From Pleurodeles waltl (taxonomy: Eukaryota; Chordata; Amphibia; Caudata; Salamandridae), in assembly GCF_031143425.1 (NCBI RefSeq), contig NC_090447.1, forward strand, positions 30,408,238 through 30,472,237: 64,000 bases of DNA, given 5' to 3'. The notes under the pieces are model-generated. The model was not told where the DNA came from. It was given only the letters and a program-made list of their open reading frames with translations, and searched no databases. The translations under genes were made by a program, and so were the position numbers. How positions within the stretch are numbered: position 1 is the first letter of the stretch; the number at the start of each line of letters is the position of its first letter. This document shows, piece by piece, positions 34,561-45,010 of this stretch.

Positions 34561-35130
34561 CTGAGAGCCTCCGATCGAGATCAGAGATCATTCAGAGACT
34601 GTAATGCCTTACTAACAGACCTGGGATTCAGCAGTGTCCACTGTAAAGCACTGCTGACACCTTTACTTCAGAATTTTATAGGCTGCAGGAGCTGGGCTGT
34701 ACCAGCTGTTAAAGGCCTGCTCCATTGTTAAAGGCCTGAGCCAAAGGCGAGGGCCTTTAACAAAGGAGCGGGACTTTAATGGACAGTATAGCCCAGCTAC
34801 GGTGGGCTATAAGGCTATTAGAACATTCTGCCCCTAGAGGGCAGAATGTTCTAGTTAGTAAAACAAAGGCCTCACAAAGCCAGGGGGGACTGAAAGCCCC
34901 TTGGGTTCCTTTAGGCCTTTGTTCACTGCTGTTGCTGTAAGACAAACAGTGGAATGTATGAGCTCCGGACTTTTTGCTAGACATGAGAAGCCCAGAGCTA
35001 CTCCATGGTCTTCAATGAAGCGCTCAACATTCAAAGGTTCTAATGTCCATTTGTCCATTGTTTTAAAATTCTGTAAAAGCCCGGACATGACACTTAAATA
35101 GCAATTTATGTAACACCCTCTCTATTCATT
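34561..35130. repeat. Fold-back repeat with two nested hairpins
   Basis: 34690-34800 forms a long imperfect palindrome: AGCTGGGCTGTACC, TTAAAGGCCTGCTCC and TTGTTAAAGGCC on the left pair with GGGCCTTTAACAA, GGAGCGGGACTTTAA and TATAGCCCAGCT on the right, around a loop of about 16 nt. Right after it, TAGAACATTCTGCCC (34819-34833) and GGGCAGAATGTTCTA (34839-34853) make a perfect 15-bp stem with a 5-nt loop. The surrounding sequence resembles, from memory, an abundant newt dispersed repeat; boundaries are approximate. Confidence 0.65.
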
Positions 35131-36239
35131 TTTAGGTCGAGCGTAAGCTTTCGACCTAGTGTATACTTTTAGTATACTTCTTATGGCTATAAGTGATTTC
35201 ATTAGTTGGTTGCAGTGTCCTTTAAAAGTTGTTGCTCGGTAGTGGTCAGTTCTGCCCTTTTCTGCCGCCTTTTTCTGTTTCAGAGCAGTGAACAACTACT
35301 GCAGAATTCCACTTTGGTTTCTTTATCTGTTGCTGTGACGGACTATTTTTGTTATTTCGTTGGTGCTCCCTTTTCACTGTGGGTGTTTTAGGCTGGTAGC
35401 TGCCTGCGTTTTATTGCAGCATTTCTTCCCTCCCTCCTCTCCCATGTCATTTACCTCTGGCTCCTAAAATGTGCTTATTTTACAAACGAAACACCTGGTC
35501 GTTTAAAAACCCACAATATGCCTTTTCTAGTAGAATGTAGCTAAACCTAGAAGCAATGATGTGTAACGTGTTTAGTCTCGCATCCATCTTGAGTGTCTCT
35601 TTCCAGGGCCCCTCGCTGCAGCACTCACGACATCGTACACGGGGCATTGCTTATCTGCTTTATTAGGGCCATACATCTTCTCTGGCTGCTCTGCTGGTTG
35701 AAATTCGAGACAAGAATGCTTGCAAGAGTTTTCATTCTGTTAAAATAAAAATAAAATACTTTTCCAGCCTTATTTAGCAATTTCTGTTCAGACGTCTACA
35801 CAATGAAGGTAGTGCAGTCATTTTCTTGTCTCTCCTCAAGGGCTTGTGATCAGTGGTGTCCCTTTGAGAGCTAGGTGTGGTTGAAGGTGATTGCAGAGTG
35901 CAAGGTGCTCCTGAAATATATAATTAGAATTGCTTTAAGGTGGACCAACAGCTTTATTAGCAGACTCTAAACGGCAGATTAAAACTCAAAGAGAAGAGTG
36001 ATCTTCAATCCAATTAAAACCAGGTTGACATGTTTCTGCCTATCTTATTTACCTATTAGGGGGCTCTGGGCATTCATCGGGACAAGTAAATGGGTAGTCA
36101 CTCTGCCATTTCAAAGTGAAACGAAGTTATATACTTATAAACTCTGTCAATGTGGCCCACAGTTAATTCACATAGGTCCACTATTACCAGTGCCCGCAAC
36201 CAAGTTGAGTGCTAGGCTTCAAGTGCAGCTTTGATTGAC
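35131..36239. other. Unassigned sequence; start shares words with 49074
   Basis: TTTTTAGGTCGAGCG at about 35130 and TTTCATTAGT at 35198 also occur, similarly ordered, at 49075-49195, hinting at a shared dispersed repeat. The remaining kilobase shows no gene or element. Confidence 0.35.
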
Positions 36240-36546
36240 AAACATAAACGGGGCTCTTCACAGTCTGCTGTCCTCTGACTTTGGCCTGTCAGACCCACAT
36301 CTACATCAGAGGGCATTCGGAGAGTCCACTGCACCACTGCCGGGCTCTTCACTCACTCACAGCACCAATGCTGGTCCCATATCTACAGCTGAGGGAGTTC
36401 AGGGACTACCTTACACCACAGTTGAACCCACATCTACAGGGGAGGGTGCTGTGAGACTGCACTTCACCACTGAGAGATCTAGGATTTAGCAGTAACCATT
36501 CTGAAGCACCACTCCCAAACCACTGTCTCTCCCTCCCATCACTTGC
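36240..36546. repeat. Left, old edge of the 80/50-bp satellite
   Basis: Diverged units homologous to the large array at 40878-44400. Repeated landmarks are GTCAGACCCACATCTAC (36288), GGTCCCATATCTACAGC (about 36373) and GAACCCACATCTACAG (about 36424). Spacings are about 82 and 51 bp, so both the long and short unit forms are present. GGGCTCTTCACTCACTCACA belongs to the part found only in the long form. The Ty3 element begins just after it. Confidence 0.8.
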
Positions 36547-36551
36547 AACAC

Positions 36552-36716
36552 TGTAATGTTCCTCTATGGCCCAGCAGATCATACCAGTTGAAAAGAAGGT
36601 GTCCCAGAGTTTCCCCTTTACAGTATAACAAGTTAGTGGAGTCATAGCAAAGTGGCTGCACTAATAAAAGTTGGAGCCTATTGCCCTTGACAATTTCTTT
36701 GGCCTCATACACCACA
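36552..36716 (+). repeat. 5' LTR of the Ty3/gypsy element (165 bp)
   Basis: Begins TGTAATGTTCC and ends CATACACCACA. Shared with the 3' LTR: TAATGTTC, GATCATACCA.TTGAAAA and GTGGAGTCAT. An AATAAA at 36663 may be the poly-A signal. It is followed two bases later by TTGGAGATGCGGAG, the place where a tRNA primer-binding site starting TGG is expected. Confidence 0.72.
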
Positions 36717-36848
36717 AATTGGAGATGCGGAGTGGGCCTGACCCTGTCATTCGCCAGTTAGGTGGCCTGGACACTGGTGTGCATGCACAGTAGTCCCTGC
36801 ATGTTTCAAGTGTAACGTCATGAGAGCTGATCTGGGAGTTGGTGGGAG

Positions 36849-37237
36849 CAGAGGTGTAGCTGCCTGGGGGGGTGCCTGGGGTGTTACACCCCCCTAAAAA
36901 TGTATTCTGAAGTAAATAGTTGGGCGGAGGTGTTTTCAGTCGGATAAGGTGAAGGATCTATCAGATTTCACCTGGGATTTTTACATGCTCAAACTGACAA
37001 ATAAACATATGCTCTCTCTTCCTCAATGTTTTGAAGGCCTTAAAAAATATTGATCAGTTTGGAAAATATTGTGTTTTAAGTATCCCAAACAATCCACACT
37101 CCTCTCTCTCTCCATTGTCCCTCAAGTTCTCCTCATGCTCTGCTTTTCATGTAATGTGTTTTAACACGATGACCCAGTGAGGTTGTTGGGAAATCTTATG
37201 CTACCCCCCCATTCATACTGACCAAGCTATGCCCCTG
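36849..37237. mobile_element. hAT-like MITE (389 bp) nested in the Ty3 leader
   Basis: Left end CAGAGGTGTAGCTGCC and right end, reversed, CAGGGGCATAGCTTGG match the CAGNGGCGTAGC type of hAT terminus. Flanking 8-mers GGTGGGAG (36841-36848) and GGCAGAAG (37238-37245) agree at 5 of 8 positions, and all three differences are transitions, compatible with a decayed 8-bp target duplication. Inside are GTTACACCCCCC and TACCCCCCCATT. No coding sequence. Confidence 0.6.
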
Positions 37238-37245
37238 GGCAGAAG

Positions 37246-38040
37246 CATCGCAGCAGCTCCACTTCCTGGGCACTGTTGAAACCAGCAGCAGGTGCCCCGC
37301 TGTGGCCCCTTGCTTCTCTTCTTCTGATGACAAAGAAAGGTGCGGGCCTGCTGGCGGGTGCAGTAGGCTGCTTGAATTCTGCTTTGTGAAGGTGCAGAGT
37401 ATGGAGCAGACCACCAGAAGGGTGGACGACAGCAAAGACAGCTGCACACCTTAGCTGAGGTCTATATGTTGTTCTACACAGTCAAGCACCCCAAGTGCTA
37501 CCACGTCAGAAAAGCAGAATGCATGTAAGGTGAGCAGCAGGAAGATGGACTCATAGCAGCACTCAGTCAACAGAAGGTCCAGCAACTCAGCCCTTGCAAT
37601 GCCAACCTGGGGAGCAAGAGAACCAGGCCCTTGTGCTACAACTATGTGTGGCCTCGGAGGAAGAGCCATGCAACACTCACCCAGGACACAAGGAAGTTGG
37701 GTTTGTTGACCCAGAAGACCCACCAAGGACAGTTAACTGTGAGAAGCAGTCCAGGAGAATGGCAAACATCATGGACATTGATGCACAAGGTGCCATGGTT
37801 ATGGGCATGATGGCGAGCAGACAGATTGCAGGAAAGCTCTATTTGGTGCAATATGCATTTAGAGTGCATGTCGCAAAGCTGGATGGCATCCTGAAGGAAT
37901 CCCAAAACCTGTTCAGGTGAGTAGGGTGCCTTAAAGGAAAATAATCAAGCTGGCCATCGACCACTTGCATAGTCCATCACTCTATGACACTGTAGGATGG
38001 CGTTCCAACTGAGGCCAAAGTCGAGATCAAACTAACCTGG
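37246..38040 (+). pseudogene. Probable gag/protease remnant of the Ty3 element
   Basis: Lies where gag and protease should be. A 108-codon open frame at 37594-37920 is the best preserved part, but I cannot match it to a gag zinc knuckle or a protease DSG motif. Assignment is by position only. Confidence 0.4.
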
Positions 38041-38950
38041 AGGAGGCCGATATAATTGAAAAAGATGAATGTACCCATCCCATGGGCATCTCCCATTGTT
38101 GTTACCTAAAAGGTAAAACAGCCAGGGAGATGCAATTGTGTGCGGACATGCACCTCCCAAACACTGCAATCAAATATGAGAGACACCTTACCCTCACTGT
38201 GGATGACATCATCAGCAGGCTGGTTCTCCAAAATGGACCTCAGATTAGGATATCACCAAATCTTCTTTGACCAACAACACTGATTTATAACAACCTTCTC
38301 CATGCATATGGGTCTCTGCTGCTACAAATGTCCCAGTTTGCAGAACCTTCTCAGAACACAACCGTTGAAGTGCTATCAGGACTGCAAGGTGTTATCAACA
38401 TGAGTGGCAACATTCTGGTGTATGAAAGAACAGCTTGTCTGGCTGCGAAAGGTGCAACAGTGACTTCATGAACATAGGTCCACCTTGCAGCAGGAAAAGT
38501 GTGACTTTCTCCAATCCAGAATGAGTTTCTTCAGCTTTTGCTTCTTAGCTGAAGAGGTAGCCCCTGATTTCATGAAAAATATGAACATCAAACACGTCCA
38601 CCTTCTACCCTGGAAGTAAGGAGTTTCCAGGGATGGTCAACTATTGCAGGCTGTTCTTCAAAGACTTGAATTCCCTCACTGACCCTCTTCAAGAGCTCAT
38701 GAAAATATCCATCCTATGAGCCTGGATAGAAACTGCTGGCATCGTAAAAAGGAGGCTTTGTTTACTGACACCAACCTGGTGAACTTCCCTCTCTCTAGAG
38801 ACACTGAACTGTCAGTAAATACCATCCCCATCAGGCTGGAGGCTGCACTATCACAGAAGGAAGAGTATGGGGTCTAGGCCTCAGTGGTGTATGCTAGCAA
38901 CTCTCTCACACCCACCAAGCAGAGGTACTCATAAATGAAGAAGAAAAGGA
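38041..38950 (+). pseudogene. Ty3/gypsy reverse transcriptase and RNase H remnant
   Basis: Translation in shifting frames gives conserved blocks in the right order. DMHLPNTAIKYERHLT then TVDDIISRL (from about 38147) is the N-terminal RT block; the stop-free stretch is only 38082-38270. GVINMSGNILVY near 38393 is the catalytic box, in which the two aspartates are lost (GN). NYCRLFFKDLNSLTDPL near 38641 is the connection region. ALSQKEEYG and YASNSLTPTKQRYS near 38848-38935 belong to RNase H. Several frameshifts and stops make it inactive. Blocks are described as found, without repair. Confidence 0.85.
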
Positions 38951-39867
38951 CTCTGATGCCTCTGGAACCACCAAAACCCGAAACCTGAAGTCACCACTGC
39001 ACCCTCCATCTCCGACCTGAGCTGAAGTGTACCACTGGTGCTAACAAGGTTCCCCAGCCTTCCAGAGTCTGGTCCATTGTGGTTTCACCTCTCCTGGACT
39101 CTCCGAGGATGCCTGCAGTCTCTTTATGCAGCTTCCCTCTACCACGACTTCTCCGGCCAGAAAAACTCACACCCAAGGACACCTCTGCACTCATCGCCCC
39201 TGAGGCGTGGAGAAGAGGACCAAAGGTGCTTACCTGTGCCCGGACATTGTGAGACCTGAGCCCTGCTGTTGGTTCAGCCCGACTTGCCTCCTGGCCAGAG
39301 CCTGCAGCCTCTTTTAGCAATGAATGATCTCCATAGGAATGCATTGGGCACCTGATGCTGGTTTGCACTCTTCACCCGGCCGTCCCCATGCTGTTGAGAA
39401 TATACTGTGGATGCTGCGTTGGACCTTACACACTACTCACTTTAACCCCAGGAGATTGATCTTGTAAGTCAGTGTACCTGTTTGCAGAACTTATTTTTAC
39501 GCCCATAGGATAACACTGCAGAACTCAGAAATTGTGTGGTGTACCACTTTTTAAAGTGAAAGGAATTTCTAATTAAAGATGTACTTACCTGAATTATATT
39601 TCTCTTATGCCTGAACATACATAAAGATACTTACTATTTTTATAAATTGGTGTGGGTCTCCTTCTTGAGTCGTGTGTCTCATTTATTGACTATTGTGTAT
39701 ATTTGTGGATGTCTTGCACTCCTTGGCGTTAAGCCTAAGGCTACTCGACCACACTATCCCTAAATAGAACACTTTGGGATTGCATAGCAAGCCCTATCCA
39801 CTCATTGGGGAACCCCTGGACTCTTTACACTGTGTCCACATACCACATAAAGGGCTGGCTTCCTACA
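38936..39867 (+). mobile_element. 3' part of a long LTR, replacing the pol region between RNase H and integrase
   Basis: Matches the 3' third of the LTR at 12372: GCATTGGGCACCTGATGCTG, a CCCAGGAGATTGATCTTGTAAGTCA stretch, GCTACTCGACCACACTA, GGGGAACCCCTGGACTCT and the terminus GGCTTCCTACA. The 3' end is exact (39867) but the 5' side is missing; it abuts the RNase H remnant near GAAGAAGAAAAGGA. No matching target duplication is visible. Either a 5'-truncated insertion or a deletion after a full insertion would explain it. Confidence 0.78.
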
Positions 39868-40640
39868 GCCAGCAACAAGAGTTTCAAACGGAAAGTGGTC
39901 ATCTGTTCCAAAGGCATGAAACATCTGACTACTGGAAACATTGTTCATCAAAAGGTGACGCCAAAGTGGTCCTAAGAGAATGGAGTGGTAAAACACTTCA
40001 TGCAAACTAAGAACAAAGTGATTTGAATTGCTGTGTCAACCATCAACCATCTTTTGTGCTGGAATACCACCAGTCTCCCCATGTGACCACTGGGTAGGCT
40101 TTAGACCAAGGGTCAAGTTATTAGTGATTACATTTTGCAACTTCTGAGTTGGGCGCCTTATCCAATAGAAGACAAACAGGTGCTACAGCATGGCTGAAGG
40201 AGAATTGCTAAGGTCAGCCAGAGGAGGGGGGCCACTTACAAAGATCTGAGAGTAGCAGATGTGGTGCTTGTGATGGTGCGTCAACGCTTGACGTGAAAGA
40301 GAGGAGGTTGCCAGAAACATCTTGTTTTTCATAAAATTAAATTGCCCGGTGTAGGAGCCCTCTGAGGAAGATGAAGGGCTAAAAAACTGGAGGTTGTAGG
40401 CCGTGGGTCCATCATCCCCCCACCATGCAAGCATCAAATGATGGTAACTATGCAAATAACATTGATAGTGGGGAAGACGCCCTGGTGGACTTCTGCACGT
40501 CAGATACCAAGCCGGAGTCCAAGGTGGCCACATCGAGAGGGAATCACCCTTGGTACAATTTACACGCTCATCCTGCCCCTTCTACTGATACAGGAACTTT
40601 GAGTTGTGTTGAGTTTTCTTGAAGGACTGAAATGCCACTG
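39868..40640 (+). pseudogene. Ty3/gypsy integrase C-terminal remnant
   Basis: Translated blocks FVLEYHQSPHVTTG (about 40047), LLSWAPYPIEDKQVLQHG (about 40140), RRGATYKDLRVADVVLV (about 40217) and, near the end, NHPWYNLHAHPAPSTDTGTL (about 40542) correspond in order to the integrase catalytic-core end, its C-terminal DNA-binding part and the pol tail of Ty3/gypsy elements. The 65-codon frame at 40425-40622 is the longest intact piece. The zinc-binding and DDE parts are absent, lost with the region now occupied by the LTR fragment. Confidence 0.75.
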
Positions 40641-40697
40641 AGGTTTGTTTAAACAGGTTTGTTTGTTTGAAGTCTTGTTTTGATATTTTAGGGAGAA

Positions 40698-40877
40698 AGT
40701 AATGTTCTTGGATAATCCAGTGGATCATACCAATTGAAAAATAGTTTCACATTTAGGGTATGAATAGTGGGTGGAGTCATGGTGACATGGGTGCGCTTTA
40801 GGATAAATGAGAAACCACTACAGTTCTGTACATGTCATTTTTTCTATGGTCCCTGTCTCCGGCTTTCATACATTCCA
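40698..40877 (+). repeat. 3' LTR of the Ty3/gypsy element (180 bp), preceded by a purine tract
   Basis: Aligned with 36552-36716 through GTAATGTTC, GATCATACCAATTGAAAA and GGTGGAGTCATGG, ending CATACATTCCA where the 5' copy ends CATACACCACA. AGGGAGAA (40690-40697) just before it fits a polypurine tract. The two LTRs differ a lot, so the insertion is old. Confidence 0.68.
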
Positions 40878-43800
40878 GACACCAGTGTCAGACCCATCTA
40901 TAGCCGAGTGTGTTCAGAGAGTGTCCTGCACCACCCCTACCCTCTGCTCCCACTCGCTGCACCACTGTCAGTCCCATCTACAGCACTGGGGACTCAGAGA
41001 TTGCACTGCACCATTGCAGGCTCTTCGCTCACCTGCTGCACCTCTGTGAGGCCACATCTACAGCTGAGGGTGTTTAGAGGCTGAACTGCACCACTGTGAG
41101 GCCACATATACAGCTGAGGGTGTTTAAAGGCTGAACTGCACCATTGTGAGGCTATCATCTACAGCTGAGGGTATTGAGGGGCTGAACTGCACCACTGTGA
41201 GGCCACATCTACAGCTGAGGGTGTTTACAGGCTGAACTGCACCACTGTGAGGCCACATCTACAGCTGAGGGTGTTTAGAGGCTGAACTGCACCACTGTGA
41301 GGCCACATATACAGCTGAGGGTGTTTAGAGGCTGAACTGCACCACTGTGAGGCCACATATACAGCTGAGGGTGTTTAGAGGCTGAACTGCACCTCTGTGG
41401 GGTCATCATTTACAGCTGAGGGTGTTTAGAGACCGCACTGCACCTCTGTGAGGCCACATATACAGCTGAGGGTGTGTAGAGACCGCACTGCACCTCTGTG
41501 AGGCCACATCTACAGCTGAGGGTGTGTAGAGACCGCACTGCACCTCTGTGAGGCCACATCTACAGCTGACGGTGTTCAGAGACCGCACTGCACCTCTGTG
41601 AGGCCACTTCTACAGCTGAGGGTGTGTAGAGACCGCACTGCACCTCTGTGAGGCCACATATACAGCTGAGGGTGTTTAGAGGCTGAACTGCACCACTGTG
41701 AGGCCACATATACAGCTGAGGGTGTTTAGAGGCTGAACTGCACCTCTGTGGGGTCATCATTTACAGCTGAGGGTGTTTAGAGACCGCACTGCACCTCTGT
41801 GAGGCCACATATACAGCTGAGGGTGTGTAGAGACCGCACTGCACCTCTGTGAGGCCACATCTACAGCTGAGGGTGTTCAGAGACCGCACTGCACCTCTGT
41901 GAGGCCACATATACAGCTGAGGGTGTGTAGAGACCGCACTGCACCTCTGTGAGGCCACATCTACAGCTGACGGTGTTCAGAGACCGCACTGCACCTCTGT
42001 GAGGCCACTTCTACAGCTGAGGGTGTGTAGAGACCGCACTGCACCTCTGTGAGGCCACATATACAGCTGAGGGTGTTTACAGGCTGAACTGCACCACTGT
42101 GAGGCCACATCTACAGCTGAGGGTGTTTAGAGGCTGAACTGCACCACTGTGAGGCCACATATACAGCTGAGGGTGTTTAGAGGCTGAACTGCACCACTGT
42201 GAGGCCACATATACAGCTGAGGGTGTTTAGAGGCTGAACTGCACCTCTGTGGGGTCATCATTTACAGCTGAGGGTGTTTAGAGACCGCACTGCACCTCTG
42301 TGAGGCCACATATACAGCTGAGGGTGTGTAGAGACCGCACTGCACCTCTGTGAGGCCACATCTACAGCTGAGGGTGTTCAGAGACCGCACTGCACCTCTG
42401 TGAGGCCACATATACAGCTGAGGGTGTGTAGAGACCGCACTGCACCTCTGTGAGGCCACATCTACAGCTGACGGTGTTCAGAGACCGCACTGCACCTCTG
42501 TGAGGCCACTTCTACAGCTGAGGGTGTGTAGAGACCGCACTGCACCTCTGTGAGGCCACATATACAGCTGAGGGTGTTTAGAGGCTGAACTGCACCAATG
42601 TGAGGCCACATATACAGCTGAGGGTGTTTAGAGGCTGAACTGCACCTCTGTGGGGTCATCATTTACAGCTGAGGGTGTTTAGAGACCGCACTGCACCTCT
42701 GTGAGGCCACATATACAGCTGAGGGTGTGTAGAGACCGCACTGCACCTCTGTGAGGCCACATCTACAGCTGAGGGTGTTCAGAGACCGCACTGCACCTCT
42801 GTGAGGCCACTTCTACAGCTGAGGGTGTGTAGAGACCGCACTGCACCTCTGTGAGGCCACATCTACAGCTGAGGGTGTTCAGAGACCGCACTGCACCTCT
42901 GTGAGGCCACTTCTACAGCTGAGGGTGTGTAGAGACGGGTGTGTAGAGACCGCACTGCACCTCTGTGAGGCCACTTCTACAGCTGAGGGTGTGTAGAGAC
43001 CGCACTGCACCTCTGTGAGGCCACATCTACAGCTGAGGGTGTGTAGAGACCGCACTGCACCTCTGTGAGGCCACATCTACAGCTGAGGGTGTGTAGAGAT
43101 CGCACTGCACCTCTGTGAGGCCACTTCTACAGCTGAGGGTGTGTAGAGACCGCACTGCACCTCTGTGAGGCCACTTCTACAGCTGAGGGTGTGTAGAGAC
43201 TGCACTGCACCTCTGTGAGGCCACTTCTACAGCTGAGGGTGTGTAGAGACCGCACTGCACCTCCGTGAGGTCATCATCTACAGCTGAGGGTGTGTAGAGA
43301 TCGCACTGCACCTCTGTGAGGCCACTTCTACAGCTGAGGGTGTGTAGAGACCGCACTGCACCTCCGTGAGGTCATCATCTACAGCTGAGGGTGTGTAGAG
43401 ATCGCACTGCACCTCTGTGAGGCCACTTCTACAGCTGAGGGTGTGTAGAGACCGCACTGCACCTCTGTGAGGCCACATCTACAGCTGAGGGTGTGTAGAG
43501 ACCGCACTGCACCTCTGTGAGGCCACATCTACAGCTGAGGGTGTGTAGAGACCGCACTGCACCTCTGTGAGGCCACATCTACAGCTGAGGGTGTGTAGAG
43601 ACCGCACTGCACCTCTGTGAGGCCACATCTACAGCTGAGGGTGTGTAGAGACCGCACTGCACCACTGTGAGGTCATCATCTACAGCTGAGGGTGTGTAGA
43701 GATCGCACTGCACCTCTGTGAGGCCACATCTACAGCTGAGGGTGTTCAGAGACCGCACTGCACCTCCGTGAGGTCATCATCTACAGCTGAGGGTGTGTAG

Positions 43801-44400
43801 AGATCGCACTGCACCTCTGTGAGGCCACTTCTACAGCTGAGGGTGTGTAGAGATCGCACTGCACCTCTGTGAGGCCACTTCTACAGCTGAGGGTGTGTAG
43901 AGACCGCACTGCACCTCCGTGAGGTCATCATCTACAGCTGAGGGTGTGTAGAGACCGCACTGCACCTCTGTGAGGCCACATCTACAGCTGAGGGTGTGTA
44001 GAGACCGCACTGCACCTCTGTGAGGCCACATCTACAGCTGAGGGTGTGTAGAGACCGCACTGCACCTCTGTGAGGCCACATCTACAGCTGAGGGTGTTCA
44101 GAGACCGCACTGCACCTCCGTGAGGCCCCTTCTACAGCTGAGGGTGTGTAGAGACCGCACTGCACCTCTGTGAGGCCGCATATACAGCTGAGGGTGTGTA
44201 GAGACCGCACTGCACCTCTGTGAGGCCACATCTACAGCTGAGGGTGTGTAGAGATCGCACTGCACCTCTGTGAGGCCACTTCTACAGCTGAGGGTGTGTA
44301 GAGACCGCACTGCACCTCTGTGAGGCCACTTCTACAGCTGAGGGTGTGTAGAGACCGCACTGCACCTCCGTGAGGTCATCATCTACAGCTGAGCATGTTC
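40878..44400. repeat. 50-bp satellite, about 67 copies, with 80-bp ancestral units at its left edge
   Basis: The core unit is GAGGCCACATCTACAGCTGA, then GGGTGTGTAGAGACCGCACT, then GCACCTCTGT. Variants are GTTTAGAGGCTGAACTG, GTTCAGAGACCGC and GGTCATCATCTACAG. Up to about 41046 the spacing is 80 bp (GTCA landmarks at 40887 and 40967). From there on it is 50 bp. The variant GGGGTCATCATTTACAG recurs and a 501-bp block (41761 to 42262) is repeated, showing higher-order copying. CAGCTG is present in nearly every unit. Frames of 60-74 codons on the minus strand are repeat translations. Confidence 0.96.
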
Positions 44401-44895
44401 AGAGAATGTGCTGCACCTCTGATAAACCAGGGGACCACGCCATGAATAGTTCTCACACGCCGCTGCACCACAGGCTGGTGTGCAGCTAACAGCAGGGACC
44501 ACTTCCCTGCCATGTGACAGCCCTGGCAGCGCCCATCCAGCTGTGCCCAGCTGCAGTGCCCAGCCCACCGCGCCCAGCTGCTCCGTCTGCGTCTGAGCAA
44601 CATTTGACCTCAAACACTCACATCATACTCGGAGAGGTAAATATTTGAATATATGTTCAAAGCTTTGGAGAAAACAAGGGCTGGGAGCTCCTAAAACTGC
44701 ATTAAGGACGAAATTTTACATTTGGAAATAAATATTCCTCCCCTAAGTGCTTTGGTGTTGTGGCTTGGAATTAAGGCTCGTGCATGTACCCTGCCCAAGG
44801 GCCAGATTCCAGCCCCATCTGCTTCCCATCAGGAGGGGGAGCTGAGCTTTACTTCCCACCCTGCCTGCCTCTACCAGGGTCCTCTGGTCATGCTA
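44401..44895. other. Unassigned sequence after the satellite
   Basis: The first 30 bp are a last diverged unit (GAGCATGTTCAGAGAATG). Then GC-richer sequence with CAGCTG words to about 44600. No gene recognised. Confidence 0.4.
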
Positions 44896-45010
44896 GTGTA
44901 ATTGTATCTATATAGCGCTTACTACCCCGGACGAGGCGTCAATGCGCTTTTTGGCGAGTAGCACGCTACTCCGGAACCCAAGAGGAATTAGTGGTGGGTT
45001 AGTGTAGGGA
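44896..45010 (-). mobile_element. Possible SINE/L2-tail fragment
   Basis: GTATCTATATAGCGCTTACTACC then GACGAGGCGTC, GCGCTTTTTGGCGAG and ACTCCGGAACCCAAGAGGA. On the minus strand the first block reads GCGCTATATAGATAC, the L2/SINE-type end. Similar in kind to 19755-19960. Boundaries approximate. Confidence 0.45.

Larger units (their letters stand above)
36552..40877 (+). mobile_element. Decayed Ty3/gypsy retrotransposon inserted in the satellite
   Basis: A left LTR (36552-36716) and right LTR (40698-40877) bracket pol remnants in the order RT, RNase H, integrase, the Ty3/gypsy order. Flanking 5-mers AACAC (36547-36551) and GACAC (40878-40882) are a plausible target duplication with one mismatch. 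A purine-rich tract AGGGAGAA precedes the right LTR. Both flanks are the same satellite, so the element split an existing array. At 4.3 kb it is shorter than an intact element. A hAT-like MITE (36849-37237) and a long-LTR fragment (38936-39867) lie inside, and large parts of gag, protease and integrase are gone. All frames are broken. Confidence 0.82.
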
